Under the pieces are notes generated by a model, which was given only the letters and a program-made list of their open reading frames with translations, was not told where the DNA came from and ran no database searches. 64,000 bases of DNA from NCBI RefSeq assembly GCF_900114915.1, contig NZ_FOUS01000006.1, forward strand, positions 391,230 to 455,229, given 5' to 3'. Every line of letters starts with the position of its first letter. Within the stretch, counting starts at the first letter, position 1. Shown here piece by piece: positions 16,170 to 25,480 of this stretch. Position numbers and translations under genes: made by a program. Origin of the DNA: Bradyrhizobium sp. Rc3b. GTDB lineage: Bacteria; Pseudomonadota; Alphaproteobacteria; Rhizobiales; Xanthobacteraceae.

Positions 16170-17426
16170 TCAGGATCCTTTGGCGGCGAGAACCAGATCG
16201 GCGGCGCGATCACCGGATCGAACCGATCCCTCGATGGTTGCAGGCAATCCCGTAGCAGTCCAATCCCCCGCGAGGAACAGGTTTTTCAGCGCAGTGACCG
16301 GCCCCGGACGCAGGGCATTCTGCGCCGGCGTCGCCGCAAATGTGGCACGACGCTCGCGCACGATCTGCCAGGGGGGCAATTCGCCGGATACCCCGCCGGC
16401 CTTGCAGACGTCGTTCCAGATCGCCTGCGCGAGTTCCTCGCGCGGCATGTCGACCAGCCGGTCACCGTTGCTGATGGTGACGGACAGCCGGTTCGGGAAC
16501 GCGAACAGCCATTCCACGACGCCGCCGATCACGCCCAGGATCGGCGCCGAACCCGGCGGCGGTGTGATCCGGAAATGCGCGTTCACGATGGCGCGGAATT
16601 CGGTCGGGGTCTTCACGCCCGGCAGCAGGCTCGCAGCAGCGCGCGGCGGCACCGCCATCACTACGACGTCCCCCTCCCCGATCTGAACGACATCCTCGCC
16701 GCCGAAATTCAGCGCGCTGGCCTTGCCATCAGTGCCGGTGAAGGACCGCAGCTCATGGCCCAGCTGCACGGTATGGCCACGGTCCTGCAGGAACTTCACG
16801 GCCGGCTCGATCAGCACGGCGCTGAGACCATCGCGCGCGATCAGGGGACGGCAGGCCTGTCCGCCGGCAAGCAGCGTCTCGCGCACGATGGCGCCGGCAA
16901 GGCCAGCCGAGCCCTCGGGCGGATCGACGTTGAGCGCCGCGAGCAGCAGTGGCTGCACCAGACGCTGATAGAGCAGGCCTTCGCAAGGAATGGATTTGCC
17001 GACCAACGTGTCTTCCGACGCCCAGATCAGCGGCGCCAGCTTCAGATAATCGGTGAGGCCCGTGTCGGGCACGCGGCGGCCTTCGTCGAGCACCCAGGTC
17101 GGCAGACGACCATTGCCGAGATCGATCTGCCAGCGCTGCCCGGTCTTGACGTCGACGAAGGGAAACTGCGCAGTTTCAGGACCGACGAGGCCCGCCTCGG
17201 TGCCGATCGAACGCGCATAGGCGCGCGCGTGGCTATTGCCCGACAGCAGCAGATGATTGCCGTTGTCGATGGTGAGATTGGTGGCGCCGTCGAAATAGGA
17301 ACGGCAACGGCCGCCGGCCTGCTGCGTCGCCTCGTGCACGGCGACCTTGAAGCCGGCATTGGCGAGCCGCACGGCGGCGGAAAGGCCGGAAATCCCGGCG
17401 CCGATGATATGTGCTGTCTTTTGCAT
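16170..17426 (-). CDS. hpnE: Hydroxysqualene dehydroxylase HpnE
   Basis: A 418-residue FAD-dependent amine-oxidase-family protein. The dinucleotide-binding motif is at the N-terminus (IIGAGISGLSAAVRLANAG, then E-A-x4-GGRCRS), and LFLAGDWTATGLPATIEG is the C-terminal FAD-contact segment. HpnE reduces hydroxysqualene to squalene after HpnC and HpnD. The ATG at 17426 overlaps the hpnD stop by one base (TGATG). The frame is open upstream but that is hpnD sequence. Confidence 0.93.
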   Translation of the reverse strand: MQKTAHIIGAGISGLSAAVRLANAGFKVAVHEATQQAGGRCRSYFDGATNLTIDNGNHLLLSGNSHARAYARSIGTEAGLVGPETAQFPFVDVKTGQRWQIDLGNGRLPTWVLDEGRRVPDTGLTDYLKLAPLIWASEDTLVGKSIPCEGLLYQRLVQPLLLAALNVDPPEGSAGLAGAIVRETLLAGGQACRPLIARDGLSAVLIEPAVKFLQDRGHTVQLGHELRSFTGTDGKASALNFGGEDVVQIGEGDVVVMAVPPRAAASLLPGVKTPTEFRAIVNAHFRITPPPGSAPILGVIGGVVEWLFAFPNRLSVTISNGDRLVDMPREELAQAIWNDVCKAGGVSGELPPWQIVRERRATFAATPAQNALRPGPVTALKNLFLAGDWTATGLPATIEGSVRSGDRAADLVLAAKGS

Positions 17427-18265
17427 CAGATGAAAGCGTAGCGGAGCAGGATCAGGATACGTGTGACCTTTGACACACGCACCGGCTGGCGCGGCGCGTT
17501 GAAGCCGCGCGCAATCAGGAGATCCAGAATGGAATGATAGTATTTCGACATGATCCGCGGCGCGCGCACCGTGCGGCGCTTGTTGCGGTTCATGATCTCG
17601 TCCGACTTCTCGAAATGCGCCTTCGCACGCTGCGTCAGCGGCAGGCAGACCTTCGGCAGCGCGCGCTCGGCGATGACGCGGTTCGGATCGTCGGAGGTGA
17701 TGCCGGCATGCAGCAGCGCCTCCCGCGGCAGATAGAGCCGGCCAAGGCCAGCGTCTTCGTCGATGTCGCGCAGGATATTGGTGAGCTGGAGCGCGCGGCC
17801 CAGATGATAGGCGAGCTGGATGCCGTCTTCCTCGGGCAGGCCGAACACCCGCACCGACAGCCGTCCGACGGCGCTGGCGACGCGATCGCAATACAGATCC
17901 AGCGTCGCCATGTCGGGCGCGCGGATGTCCTGCGGCACGTCCATCTCCATGCCGTCGACGATGGCGAGGAAATCCTCGCGCTTGAGGCCGAAGGTCTTCA
18001 CCGAGCCGACGTAGTCCTTCAGCCGCGGCGGCGGATTGCCCTGATAGAGCGCGTAGATGTCGTTGCGCCATTCCTGAAGCGCGGCGAGCCGCTCCGCGCG
18101 AGGGCCGTCGGAATCGGCGATGTCGTCGACCTGGCGGCAGAAGCTGTAGATCTGGAACATCGCTTCGCGCTGGTCATGCGGCAGGATGCGCATCGCGGCG
18201 TAGAACGAGCTGCCGGATGCGGTCGAGCCATAATTGGCGCCGGGCGAGGTCGCCTCAAGCGTCAT
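17426..18265 (-). CDS. hpnD: Presqualene diphosphate synthase HpnD
   Basis: A 279-residue squalene/phytoene synthase family protein. The two Asp-rich motifs are CRQVDDIADSDG and NILRDIDEDAGLGRLYLP. HpnD condenses two farnesyl diphosphates into presqualene diphosphate. Its start overlaps the end of hpnC by eleven bases and its stop overlaps the hpnE start, so the three form one coupled unit. Confidence 0.93.
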   Translation of the reverse strand: MTLEATSPGANYGSTASGSSFYAAMRILPHDQREAMFQIYSFCRQVDDIADSDGPRAERLAALQEWRNDIYALYQGNPPPRLKDYVGSVKTFGLKREDFLAIVDGMEMDVPQDIRAPDMATLDLYCDRVASAVGRLSVRVFGLPEEDGIQLAYHLGRALQLTNILRDIDEDAGLGRLYLPREALLHAGITSDDPNRVIAERALPKVCLPLTQRAKAHFEKSDEIMNRNKRRTVRAPRIMSKYYHSILDLLIARGFNAPRQPVRVSKVTRILILLRYAFI

Positions 18266-19139
18266 GTGCAGTCCCCGGTCTGGAAATGGCCTTGCGTCCG
18301 ATTGCGCGGCGGCCGGCCTCGCCGATCATTCCGGCAAGGCTGAAGATGAGCAGTTCGAACTTGTTCAGGTGCACCCGCTCGCGGAGGGGATCGCGCACCT
18401 TCAAGAGGCGCACGATGCGATCGGCATAGGCCTGGATCACCGCGACGTCGACGCCGAGGCGGAAATCCCGGATCTCCGCGGCCAGCGACCTGCCCTCGTC
18501 GAGCAGCGCTTCGTTGCGCGACGCAAGCGCCTGCAGGCAGGCCAGCATCGCCGGCGGCGACTGTGTCAGCCCGAGCTGCTCGACGGAAGCACCGTGTGCT
18601 GCCAGCGCATCGCGCGGCAGATAGACGCGGTTGAGCTCGCGGAAATCCTTGCCGCAATCCTGAAGGTGATTGTTGATCTGCAAGCCTGCGCAGAGCGCAT
18701 CCGATGCGGCCCAGGTCGAGGTGCTCTCGCCGTGGACATCGAGCATGAAGCGGCCGACCGGCATCGCCGAGTAACGGCAATAGTGGATGACCTCGTCCCA
18801 GTTCTCGTAACGCAGCTTGGTCACGTCCATGCGGAACGCGATGAGCACGTCGAGCGCATGGCGCGGCGCCATGCCGCGCTCGGCCAGGGCACGGCGCAGG
18901 ATGACGGCCTCAGCCTGGGTCTCGCCCTTGCCGAGCAGCTCCGCCTCGAGCAGGTCGAGATAAGCGAGCTTCTGGTCGGGCGGCAGGGTCGCGTGGTCGG
19001 CGATGTCGTCGGCGGTGCGGACGAAATTGTAATACGCCAGGATCAGGGCACGATGACGCGGATGAATGATCCAGGACGCGACGGGAAAATTCTCGTCGCG
19101 GTCACCCTTACCGGATCGCAATTCGCTCGCAGAGGTCAT
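18255..19139 (-). CDS. hpnC: Hydroxysqualene synthase HpnC
   Basis: A 294-residue protein of the same fold as HpnD, with Asp-rich motifs VRTADDIADHAT and NHLQDCGKDFRELNRVYLP. The second motif is degenerate (QDCGKD), as expected for HpnC. It converts presqualene diphosphate to hydroxysqualene. It is the first gene of the leftward hpnC-D-E-shc-G operon. A possible promoter lies at 19221-19248. Confidence 0.92.
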   Translation of the reverse strand: MTSASELRSGKGDRDENFPVASWIIHPRHRALILAYYNFVRTADDIADHATLPPDQKLAYLDLLEAELLGKGETQAEAVILRRALAERGMAPRHALDVLIAFRMDVTKLRYENWDEVIHYCRYSAMPVGRFMLDVHGESTSTWAASDALCAGLQINNHLQDCGKDFRELNRVYLPRDALAAHGASVEQLGLTQSPPAMLACLQALASRNEALLDEGRSLAAEIRDFRLGVDVAVIQAYADRIVRLLKVRDPLRERVHLNKFELLIFSLAGMIGEAGRRAIGRKAISRPGTAHDA

Positions 19140-19220
19140 CGAGGGCTGGTTTACAATCGTTTGGACAGGAAGGGCTTGTTCGCTCGCGCGGGCTCATGCC
19201 GGCGATCCGCCGCGGCCCCC

Positions 19221-19248
19221 ATATAAGGGAATACGGCCGCAAAACCAA
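19221..19248 (-). promoter_or_regulatory. Candidate promoter for hpnC-D-E-shc-G
   Basis: On the minus strand TTGGTT (19248-19243), 16 bases, TTATAT (19226-19221), about 80 bases before the hpnC start. Both boxes match sigma-70 only in part. No EcfG consensus was seen here. Confidence 0.35.
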
Positions 19249-19287
19249 TCCTGTCTCTCGATGGCTGCCCCTTGCGGATCGGGCCCG

Positions 19288-19313
19288 AAAAGGCGGCCCA
19301 AAGGTCGCCTTTT
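19288..19313 (-). terminator. Intrinsic terminator after the small Cys protein gene
   Basis: Arms AAAAGGCG (19288-19295) and CGCCTTTT (19306-19313) with extra inner pairing. On the minus strand it ends in T residues and lies 18 bases beyond the stop of the 19332-19565 gene. Confidence 0.65.
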
Positions 19314-19331
19314 GTAGGCCAGTGGCCGAGC

Positions 19332-19565
19332 TTACTGGTTGTGGGTCTTCAGGACCTGGTCGCAGGCCTGGGAGATCTTGGCCCGGTTCTCCTTGAGGCA
19401 GGCCAGGATGGTGAAATCGCCCTGGTCGATGACCGGACGGCAGAACTTCTGCACGTCGCGCGTGCAGGCCTTCTGCTCGGCGTCCGTGCCACGGCCCTGC
19501 TGGGCGAACGCCGCCGTCGAAACAGAAGCCGACAGCAGGGTGAGAGCGACGAGAAGCTTACGCAT
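19332..19565 (-). CDS. Small secreted cysteine-containing protein
   Basis: A 77-residue protein with a clear signal peptide (MRKLLVALTLLSASVSTAAFA) and a mature part of about 56 residues with four cysteines (KACTRDVQKFC, ILACLKE, SQACDQ). The spacing resembles the cysteine-rich GLG1-type repeat found in short rhizobial secreted proteins. Probably periplasmic and disulfide-bonded; function unknown. It has its own terminator and lies upstream of hpnC on the same strand without evident coupling. Confidence 0.75.
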   Translation of the reverse strand: MRKLLVALTLLSASVSTAAFAQQGRGTDAEQKACTRDVQKFCRPVIDQGDFTILACLKENRAKISQACDQVLKTHNQ

Positions 19566-20025
19566 TGTATTCCTTCATTCTGACGGCAGAATCGCACCGG
19601 ACTCGGACTGCACAGGGCGGACGACCGGAACGGATTGTTCTGATGGCATGTCGCCGCGGGAGGTGCGGCCTCAGAGAAGGCACAAGCACTGGCAAATGCG
19701 GCCAAATTGGCGCCACGCCCACCAAATCAGGTCTTCCCTGCGCCTTCATTGGCAGATGTAAGAGATTGATACTACGTCATAATTCGGAAGCGCTGCGTTT
19801 TACTGCATACCTGTTGCAGAGCTGCATCTGTCCGCCCCGCCTTTCCCGCCGGAAACACGCAGAAACAGGGCAAATCGACCGGTCCAGGACTGGCGAGAGG
19901 CGTCGTGAACCGCCATCTCTGGCGGCCGGGCTTTGAACCTGACACTGGCTCGGAGCACTAAACTTTCGATGTGGCGAGACGTTATCACGCGTAAGCGGGC
20001 GTCGTTCCAAAACGGGATATTTGAG
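19566..20025. other. 460-base intergenic region, divergent
   Basis: Separates a leftward small gene from a rightward secreted-protein gene. Promoters for both must be here, but no box pair is convincing. I see no believable gene, repeat or terminator. Confidence 0.4.
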
Positions 20026-20523
20026 ATGAAATTCTTTGGGCGATCTGGACTGGCAATCAAGGCGGCCGGCATCGGAGCGGCGCTGCTCTTCTCGGTTTCG
20101 GCAGGCCACGCTCAGTCGTCCGGCCCCTTTGCCGGTTTCGACGGCGCGTGGACCGGCACCGGCACGGTGTCGCTGTCCGACGGCTCCACCGAGCGCATTC
20201 GCTGCAAGGCCGACTACAAGGTCGCCGGCAGCGGCCTCAATTTGAAGCAGGCTCTGCACTGCGCGTCCGACAGCTACAAGTTCGACCTCACCAGCGACGT
20301 GACGAGCCAGGGCGAGCGCATCTCCGGAAACTGGAGCGAGTCCAGCCGCAATATCTTCGGCAACCTCCAGGGCACCGCCGGCGGCGGCCAGATCGACGTG
20401 TTCGTCGAGGCCAACGGCTTCGCCGCCAATCTGTCGCTGCGCACCAACGGCACCAAGCAGACGGTGCAGATCAGCTCCAAGGGCGAGATCCGCGGCGTCA
20501 ACATCACCATGACGAGGAGCTGA
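20026..20523 (+). CDS. Secreted protein of unknown function
   Basis: A 165-residue protein from the ATG at 20026, which begins with a basic stretch and a hydrophobic segment ending GHAQ, a typical signal peptide. An upstream ATG would add 31 residues before it. The mature part has a beta-rich pattern (FDGAWTGTGTVSLSDGSTERIRCKADY), with two conserved-looking cysteines and repeated Gly/Ser. I recall such proteins in rhizobia but cannot assign a function. A strong terminator follows. Confidence 0.75.
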   Translation: MKFFGRSGLAIKAAGIGAALLFSVSAGHAQSSGPFAGFDGAWTGTGTVSLSDGSTERIRCKADYKVAGSGLNLKQALHCASDSYKFDLTSDVTSQGERISGNWSESSRNIFGNLQGTAGGGQIDVFVEANGFAANLSLRTNGTKQTVQISSKGEIRGVNITMTRS

Positions 20524-20549
20524 TTTCGTCCGGCTTCAATGGAATCATG

Positions 20550-20580
20550 GCCCCCGGTTCTCGCGAGCCGGGGGCTTTTT
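20550..20580 (+). terminator. Intrinsic terminator
   Basis: Arms CCCCCGG and CCGGGGG around a ten-base loop, followed by CTTTTT, 27 bases after the preceding stop. Confidence 0.85.
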
Positions 20581-20615
20581 GCTGACATGAACTTACCCGG
20601 AACGGACTTGCCGAG

Positions 20616-21449
20616 ATGGACCCGATACGCAGGCATCTGCTCAAGGCCGCCGGGCTCTTCGTGGCCTCTCGCGCCTTCGCCAATGATCACCAGGGAGCGA
20701 ACATGCAGCCTTCGTCCGTGAAGCCGCGTCACGTGCTCTGCTTCCTCGGCAAGAACGAAAGCCTGCTGCGACCGCCGAAGGCGGTGGCCGAGACGATCGC
20801 CGATTTCGGTTTCGAGATCGACCGCACCCATTCGCAAGCAAAGCCCGATCCGCACATGGCGCGGTCGTTCGGCGTGTGCTGGGACCGCGTCTTTCCGAAG
20901 GCATGGTCCGCGGCGGACGAGGCTGCCGTGGCCAACCACAAATCAGTCCTCTACGTGCTGGGCCCGCCGATGGCTCAGCAGAAGACGGCCGTCTTTTCGG
21001 CCGCCGCCTTGCAGATCGTGGACGAAATGTTCGACGCGGGCGCCGTGGCCGCAAAAGGCGAAAGCGCCGGCATTGCCCACGGCGTCGCGCGGTGGCGAAG
21101 TCTCATGGATCAGGCGCGCAAGGGCGCCATCACCAGCCAGGGCCTGAGCATGACCCTCGCCGTCGGCAAGGCCTGTCGCCTCGCCTTCGCCAAGCGCCCG
21201 CTCGCCGGCGATCGCTACTTTGAGAGCGTCGGCTATCACCTCGTCGGCCTGCCGGAGGTCCACGTCGCGAAACCACTCGGCAACGAATGGTCCGCGGTGA
21301 TGCTGATGGAGGAGATCGCCAACGCCATGGCCGAGCACGGCATCGAAGCGACGCTGCGCGATCGCAAGCTCATGCTGTCGCACGAGCAGGACTACGCCGA
21401 GAGCGATTTCAAGTTCAATCCGTACGGGATCGTCCGGCTCGACGCGTGA
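20616..21449 (+). CDS. Conserved protein of unknown function, possible Tat signal
   Basis: A 277-residue protein. From the ATG at 20616 it starts RRHLLKAAGLFVASRAFA, which looks like a Tat signal. A second ATG at 20703 has a good ribosome site (GGGAGCG) and would give a 248-residue cytoplasmic protein, so location is uncertain. No named domain recognised; the C-terminus ends in D-F-K-F-N-P-Y-G-I-V. Its 3' end overlaps that of the opposite-strand MFS gene by 35 bases. Confidence 0.6.
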   Translation: MDPIRRHLLKAAGLFVASRAFANDHQGANMQPSSVKPRHVLCFLGKNESLLRPPKAVAETIADFGFEIDRTHSQAKPDPHMARSFGVCWDRVFPKAWSAADEAAVANHKSVLYVLGPPMAQQKTAVFSAAALQIVDEMFDAGAVAAKGESAGIAHGVARWRSLMDQARKGAITSQGLSMTLAVGKACRLAFAKRPLAGDRYFESVGYHLVGLPEVHVAKPLGNEWSAVMLMEEIANAMAEHGIEATLRDRKLMLSHEQDYAESDFKFNPYGIVRLDA

Positions 21450-22692
21450 GCGGGACAGCCGCGACGAGCAGCCCGAGCAGTCCGTAGGCACCTGCCAGGA
21501 CCAGGATCAGGCCGCTGTCGCCGGCAGTGTCGACGGCAGCGCCGGTGAGCGGGCCGCCCAACATTCCGCCGATGCCGCTGGCGAGCGTGAAGGCCGCACT
21601 GCCCGCCAGCAAAGTCGGGCCACCGAAACGATCGCCCAGTTCGGCAAGCGCGACCGTGGTGACGCCGTATGCGCACGCGCCCCAGACGAACAGCAGTATG
21701 AACAGCATGAGCAGTCCCTGCTGGACGGCAATGGCGAGCAGGACAGCGCCGGCTGCGGTCGCGGCTGCAAGCCCCAAAAGCACGAGCCGCCGCGGACACC
21801 GGTCCGCAAGCCAGCCGACCGGCACTTGCAGGAACACGTTGCCACCATTGAGCAAGGCAAGGCCGATGGCCATCGCCTGCTCGGAATATCCGTTCCTCAT
21901 CCCGAAGGCCGGCAGAAAGGTCAGCGTGGCATGATCGAACAGGGCAAAAGTCGCGACCGCGGCGAGCAGCACGGGCGCGCGCGGAATGAAGCTCGTGATC
22001 GGCGTGCGCTCCTTGACGGAGAAGCTGGGTAGCCGCGTCGCGAAGATGGCCGTGATCAGCGCAGCGGCGAGCAGGGCCAATATGCCGACCGCGAATGGCC
22101 ACCACCCCGAGGAGCCCGTGAGCGCAAGCGCGAAGGGCCCAAGCGAGAAACCGGCGGCCAGCACGGCCGCATAGAGTCCCATGACGCGGCCGCGATAGAC
22201 CGGCACGGCGATCTCGTTCAACCACGCCTTGTTGACGATGTAGAAGCCGCCGATGGCGAGACCAAGCACGAACCGCGCCGGAAACCAGATCCATAGCGTG
22301 CGAAAGACCATCATCAGGGCGAGCGCTGCGGCCGCGATCAGGGCAAGCCCGACGGCAGCCTTGTAGGCGCCCGTTCCCTGCACAAGACGCGGCACGCAAA
22401 GCGCGGAGCTCAAGAGCCCGATCGGCATCATCGCGGCATTGGTGCCGATCAGAAGGCCGCTGAATTGCTCGCTCTTGAGAACGAGAGCGAGCAGCGGCGA
22501 CGACAGGCCGACCGCGACCGCGAACACGCCCACCGTTGCGGTCACGAGGGCGACCTTCGCCCAATCTGGCGCGGACGCGCCAGGTCCGGCCGTTCGAGCC
22601 AGGCTGGCAAGAGTCGGATCCGGCGCCTCGACGCTGTCGATGCCACCTCCAGACGCCGCCTCATCAGCCGGCTCAGCGCGCATGTCGCCCAT
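21415..22692 (-). CDS. MFS transporter
   Basis: A 425-residue protein with about twelve hydrophobic segments beginning near residue 48. The first 45 residues are a polar cytoplasmic extension. The loop between helices 2 and 3 lacks the full classical MFS motif, and VYRGRVMGLYAAVLAAG fits a helix 4-5 region. Resembles the YcaD/CynX-like drug or small-molecule MFS branch. Substrate unknown. It converges with the preceding gene and overlaps it. Confidence 0.82.
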   Translation of the reverse strand: MGDMRAEPADEAASGGGIDSVEAPDPTLASLARTAGPGASAPDWAKVALVTATVGVFAVAVGLSSPLLALVLKSEQFSGLLIGTNAAMMPIGLLSSALCVPRLVQGTGAYKAAVGLALIAAAALALMMVFRTLWIWFPARFVLGLAIGGFYIVNKAWLNEIAVPVYRGRVMGLYAAVLAAGFSLGPFALALTGSSGWWPFAVGILALLAAALITAIFATRLPSFSVKERTPITSFIPRAPVLLAAVATFALFDHATLTFLPAFGMRNGYSEQAMAIGLALLNGGNVFLQVPVGWLADRCPRRLVLLGLAAATAAGAVLLAIAVQQGLLMLFILLFVWGACAYGVTTVALAELGDRFGGPTLLAGSAAFTLASGIGGMLGGPLTGAAVDTAGDSGLILVLAGAYGLLGLLVAAVPLTRRAGRSRTD

Positions 22693-22905
22693 CCTCAGAG
22701 CTGAGGCTGTCGTCGAAGTTTCTCAAAGTGCCATCGTTCGCACGCTTGTTTGTTGGAACGACAATATCAGCTGGAGCCGAGCTCTGGTTGAACAGGCCGG
22801 CACAGCAAAGGTTCGTTCAGCCGTGAAGAAAAGATCGGCAGTTCCGCGCGGACGCGGGTGGGCTCTCCCGGAATCGTGCGGATGCCGTGGTGTGGGCGAT
22901 GACGA

Positions 22906-25272
22906 CTAGATCGCCGGCTTGTCGGTCCCTTGCAGCTTGGCGTGCAGATTGATCAGCCACATCGCCGTCGGCCGCAGGATGAAGAGGTCGGCGACCAGGG
23001 CCATCACCATCGAGAACGCACTGAGCCAGCCGAACAGCCGCAGCGACGGCAGGTCGGAGAACACGGTGACGACGAGGCCGCAGGCCAGCACCACCGTGGT
23101 CAGGATCAGCGCCGGGCCGACCAGCACCGTCGCCCGCTCCACCGCGAGCGCGGAGCCGACACCCGGCTTGCTCTCGAGCCGGAGGCGGTTGAGGAAGTGG
23201 ATGGTGGCGCTGAGGCCGAGCCCGAACGAGACGGTAAGCGCGACGACGCTGGCGAATTGCAGGCCCTCCCCCATCGCCCACAGCACCGTTCCAGACATCA
23301 CCACCGGGAAGATGCCCGGGAGGATGCAGGCGAACATCACCACCCAGGAGCGGAACGCAAGGCCGATGAAGATCGCAACCAGCGCGAATTCGACGGTGAG
23401 CCCGCGGTTCAGCTTCTCGATCATGCTGGCCGAGTTGCGCGCGGCGATCGCGGCAAGGCCCGTCACCGCGACCTCGTAGCCCGGATGCTTCTTGCGGACG
23501 GCGTCGAGCTCGGCATCGAGCTTGTCGACGATCGGCAGGAGCTGGCTGGAATCCTTGTCCGGCACGCGGCCGGCGACCACCACCGCGTCCTGCTCGGCAT
23601 CGATGAAGCGCCGCACCAGATGCTCGGGAATGACGCTGACATATTCCTTCAGCGTGGCGACGTCGGCGCTGCCGGCCTTTTCCGCAAGCCAGCGGCGCAG
23701 GGTCTCGACCGACCAGACATTGCCGACACCGGCCGCCTTCTCCACGGTCGCATGCACGTCCGCGATGGTCTGCAGAGTCTCCGGCGAATAGAGCGATTCA
23801 CCCTTGGGGAACTGGATCAGCACATTGACCGGGTTGGCGCCGGTGAGCTTGGCATCGAGCCGGTTGCTGGCGGCGACGGCCTGACGCTTGTCCGGCACCT
23901 GGTCGGCAAGCCGGTAACGCGGCTCCAGATTGGCGTAGATGACGCCGAGGCCGCCGACGAACAGCACTGCGATCAGACTGAACAGGCCGGGCCGGCCCAC
24001 CATCCGCACCGCGATCCAGTAGCAGAAATTGCGCAGCGCCTGGACGCCGGCATCTGCGCTCTGGAATTTGACCGCGAACGTCTTCTCGTTGCGCACGAGC
24101 AGCACGCCGAACACCGGCACCAGCGACAGCACCGCAACCAGCGCGATGATGGTGGCGGCGAGGCCCGCCTCGCCGAACTTGCGGATCAGGTCGGAGTTGG
24201 AGAACTGCAGCGCGATGAAGGAAATGCCGGCGGTGCCGTGCGTCAGCACGCAAGCCGGGCCCACCACCAGCACCGCGTTCTTGAACGCGGTGAACTTGTC
24301 CTGGCCCGCGATCAGCCGGTCGCGCGCGGCGAAGGTGAGCTGCATCGAGTCCGAGAAGCTGATGACCATGATGAGCGGCGTCATCACGTTCAGGAACATG
24401 TTGAGATTGAAATTGGCCCAGCCGAGCGCGCCGAGCGCCAAGAGGATCGCGATCATCGGCGGAAACGCCGCGGCGACCATGAACGAGATCTTGCGGAAGA
24501 AGATGATGGCGATGATGCAGCCGGCGAGGATGCCGAGGATGTTGTAGGTCAGCCCGTCGCGCTCGACAGCATTGCGGATCTCGAGCTGCATCACCGGCAC
24601 GCCGGAGAGCTGCACGTTGAGACCGGTATCGCTGAGATCCTCCTTCATCAGCGCGCGGATGTCGCCGACGGTCTTGGTCAGCTTGCTGGACGCCACCACC
24701 TCCGGATCGAGCGACAGCACGACGAGCGCCAGCGTGCCGTCTTCCGACAACAGCTTGCCGCGGATGATCTCGTTGTTTTTGACGGTTTCGATGAACTTGT
24801 CGTAGTCGGCGCCTTCGGGAAGCTCGGCCGGGAACAGCGCCGCCGGCAGCTTGCCCGGCGCGGGCGCCTGACGTGCCGAGAACAGCGAGACCAGCCCGCG
24901 CGTGCCTTCGACCAGTTGCAGGTCGGTGATGAAGTCGCGCAGCTTCTCCAGATTGTTCCGGGCCAGCAGGTTCTTGCCCTCGACCACAACGAGGACGTCG
25001 AATTCCTCGGCCGGGAACTTCTTCGTCACCTCTTCATATTGGTGGAATTCGCGACTGTCGGAGCGAAACAGCTGCGACAGCGAATCGTCGATCTTGATCC
25101 GGTGGATGCCGAACACGGCGCCGACGATCAGGACGAGCAGGACGATGCAGGAGACGATCGGCGCCCGGACGGCGATCAGCCCGATGCGTTCCAGCCCGAA
25201 GGCGATCGAGGACGTAGGTCCCTGCTCGACCTTGTCGACATGAACCTCATTCTCGCTGTGCTTTTCGAGCAT
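22906..25272 (-). CDS. MMPL/RND-family transporter (second in this locus)
   Basis: A 788-residue membrane protein with the same two-half layout as HpnN: helix near residues 34-54, periplasmic domain to about 235, five to six helices about 240-390, a helix near 420-440, second periplasmic domain, and helices about 640-780. Text such as DDSLSQLFRSDSREFHQYEEV and GLSATIHFLNRLRLE is typical of predicted RND exporters. It is not an HpnN duplicate by eye, but it lies between the hopanoid operon and hpnP, so a lipid or hopanoid substrate is possible. No adaptor or outer-membrane gene is adjacent. Confidence 0.85.
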   Translation of the reverse strand: MLEKHSENEVHVDKVEQGPTSSIAFGLERIGLIAVRAPIVSCIVLLVLIVGAVFGIHRIKIDDSLSQLFRSDSREFHQYEEVTKKFPAEEFDVLVVVEGKNLLARNNLEKLRDFITDLQLVEGTRGLVSLFSARQAPAPGKLPAALFPAELPEGADYDKFIETVKNNEIIRGKLLSEDGTLALVVLSLDPEVVASSKLTKTVGDIRALMKEDLSDTGLNVQLSGVPVMQLEIRNAVERDGLTYNILGILAGCIIAIIFFRKISFMVAAAFPPMIAILLALGALGWANFNLNMFLNVMTPLIMVISFSDSMQLTFAARDRLIAGQDKFTAFKNAVLVVGPACVLTHGTAGISFIALQFSNSDLIRKFGEAGLAATIIALVAVLSLVPVFGVLLVRNEKTFAVKFQSADAGVQALRNFCYWIAVRMVGRPGLFSLIAVLFVGGLGVIYANLEPRYRLADQVPDKRQAVAASNRLDAKLTGANPVNVLIQFPKGESLYSPETLQTIADVHATVEKAAGVGNVWSVETLRRWLAEKAGSADVATLKEYVSVIPEHLVRRFIDAEQDAVVVAGRVPDKDSSQLLPIVDKLDAELDAVRKKHPGYEVAVTGLAAIAARNSASMIEKLNRGLTVEFALVAIFIGLAFRSWVVMFACILPGIFPVVMSGTVLWAMGEGLQFASVVALTVSFGLGLSATIHFLNRLRLESKPGVGSALAVERATVLVGPALILTTVVLACGLVVTVFSDLPSLRLFGWLSAFSMVMALVADLFILRPTAMWLINLHAKLQGTDKPAI

Positions 25273-25480
25273 GCCTTATCCAGTTCCTAAATCGGCTCGG
25301 TCTGAGAGCTTATTGCGCCCCGCGAACGGCTTGAAAACGCCATACCAATGGGAGGCTTGCCCTTTGAAAATGCGCGGAAAATCGCCGCCCGGGGTTTAGC
25401 AGGTCAATCACCCTTCTCGCAAGCAGGCGAAGTGTGGGCAAATCGATCAAGATGCGGCGATTTCGGGGCCTGACCACAGG

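Noticed and set aside
22930..25290. A 786-codon plus-strand frame opposite the MMPL transporter
   Set aside because: Shadow of a certain membrane protein gene; its text is Arg/Asp/His-rich without any recognisable fold.
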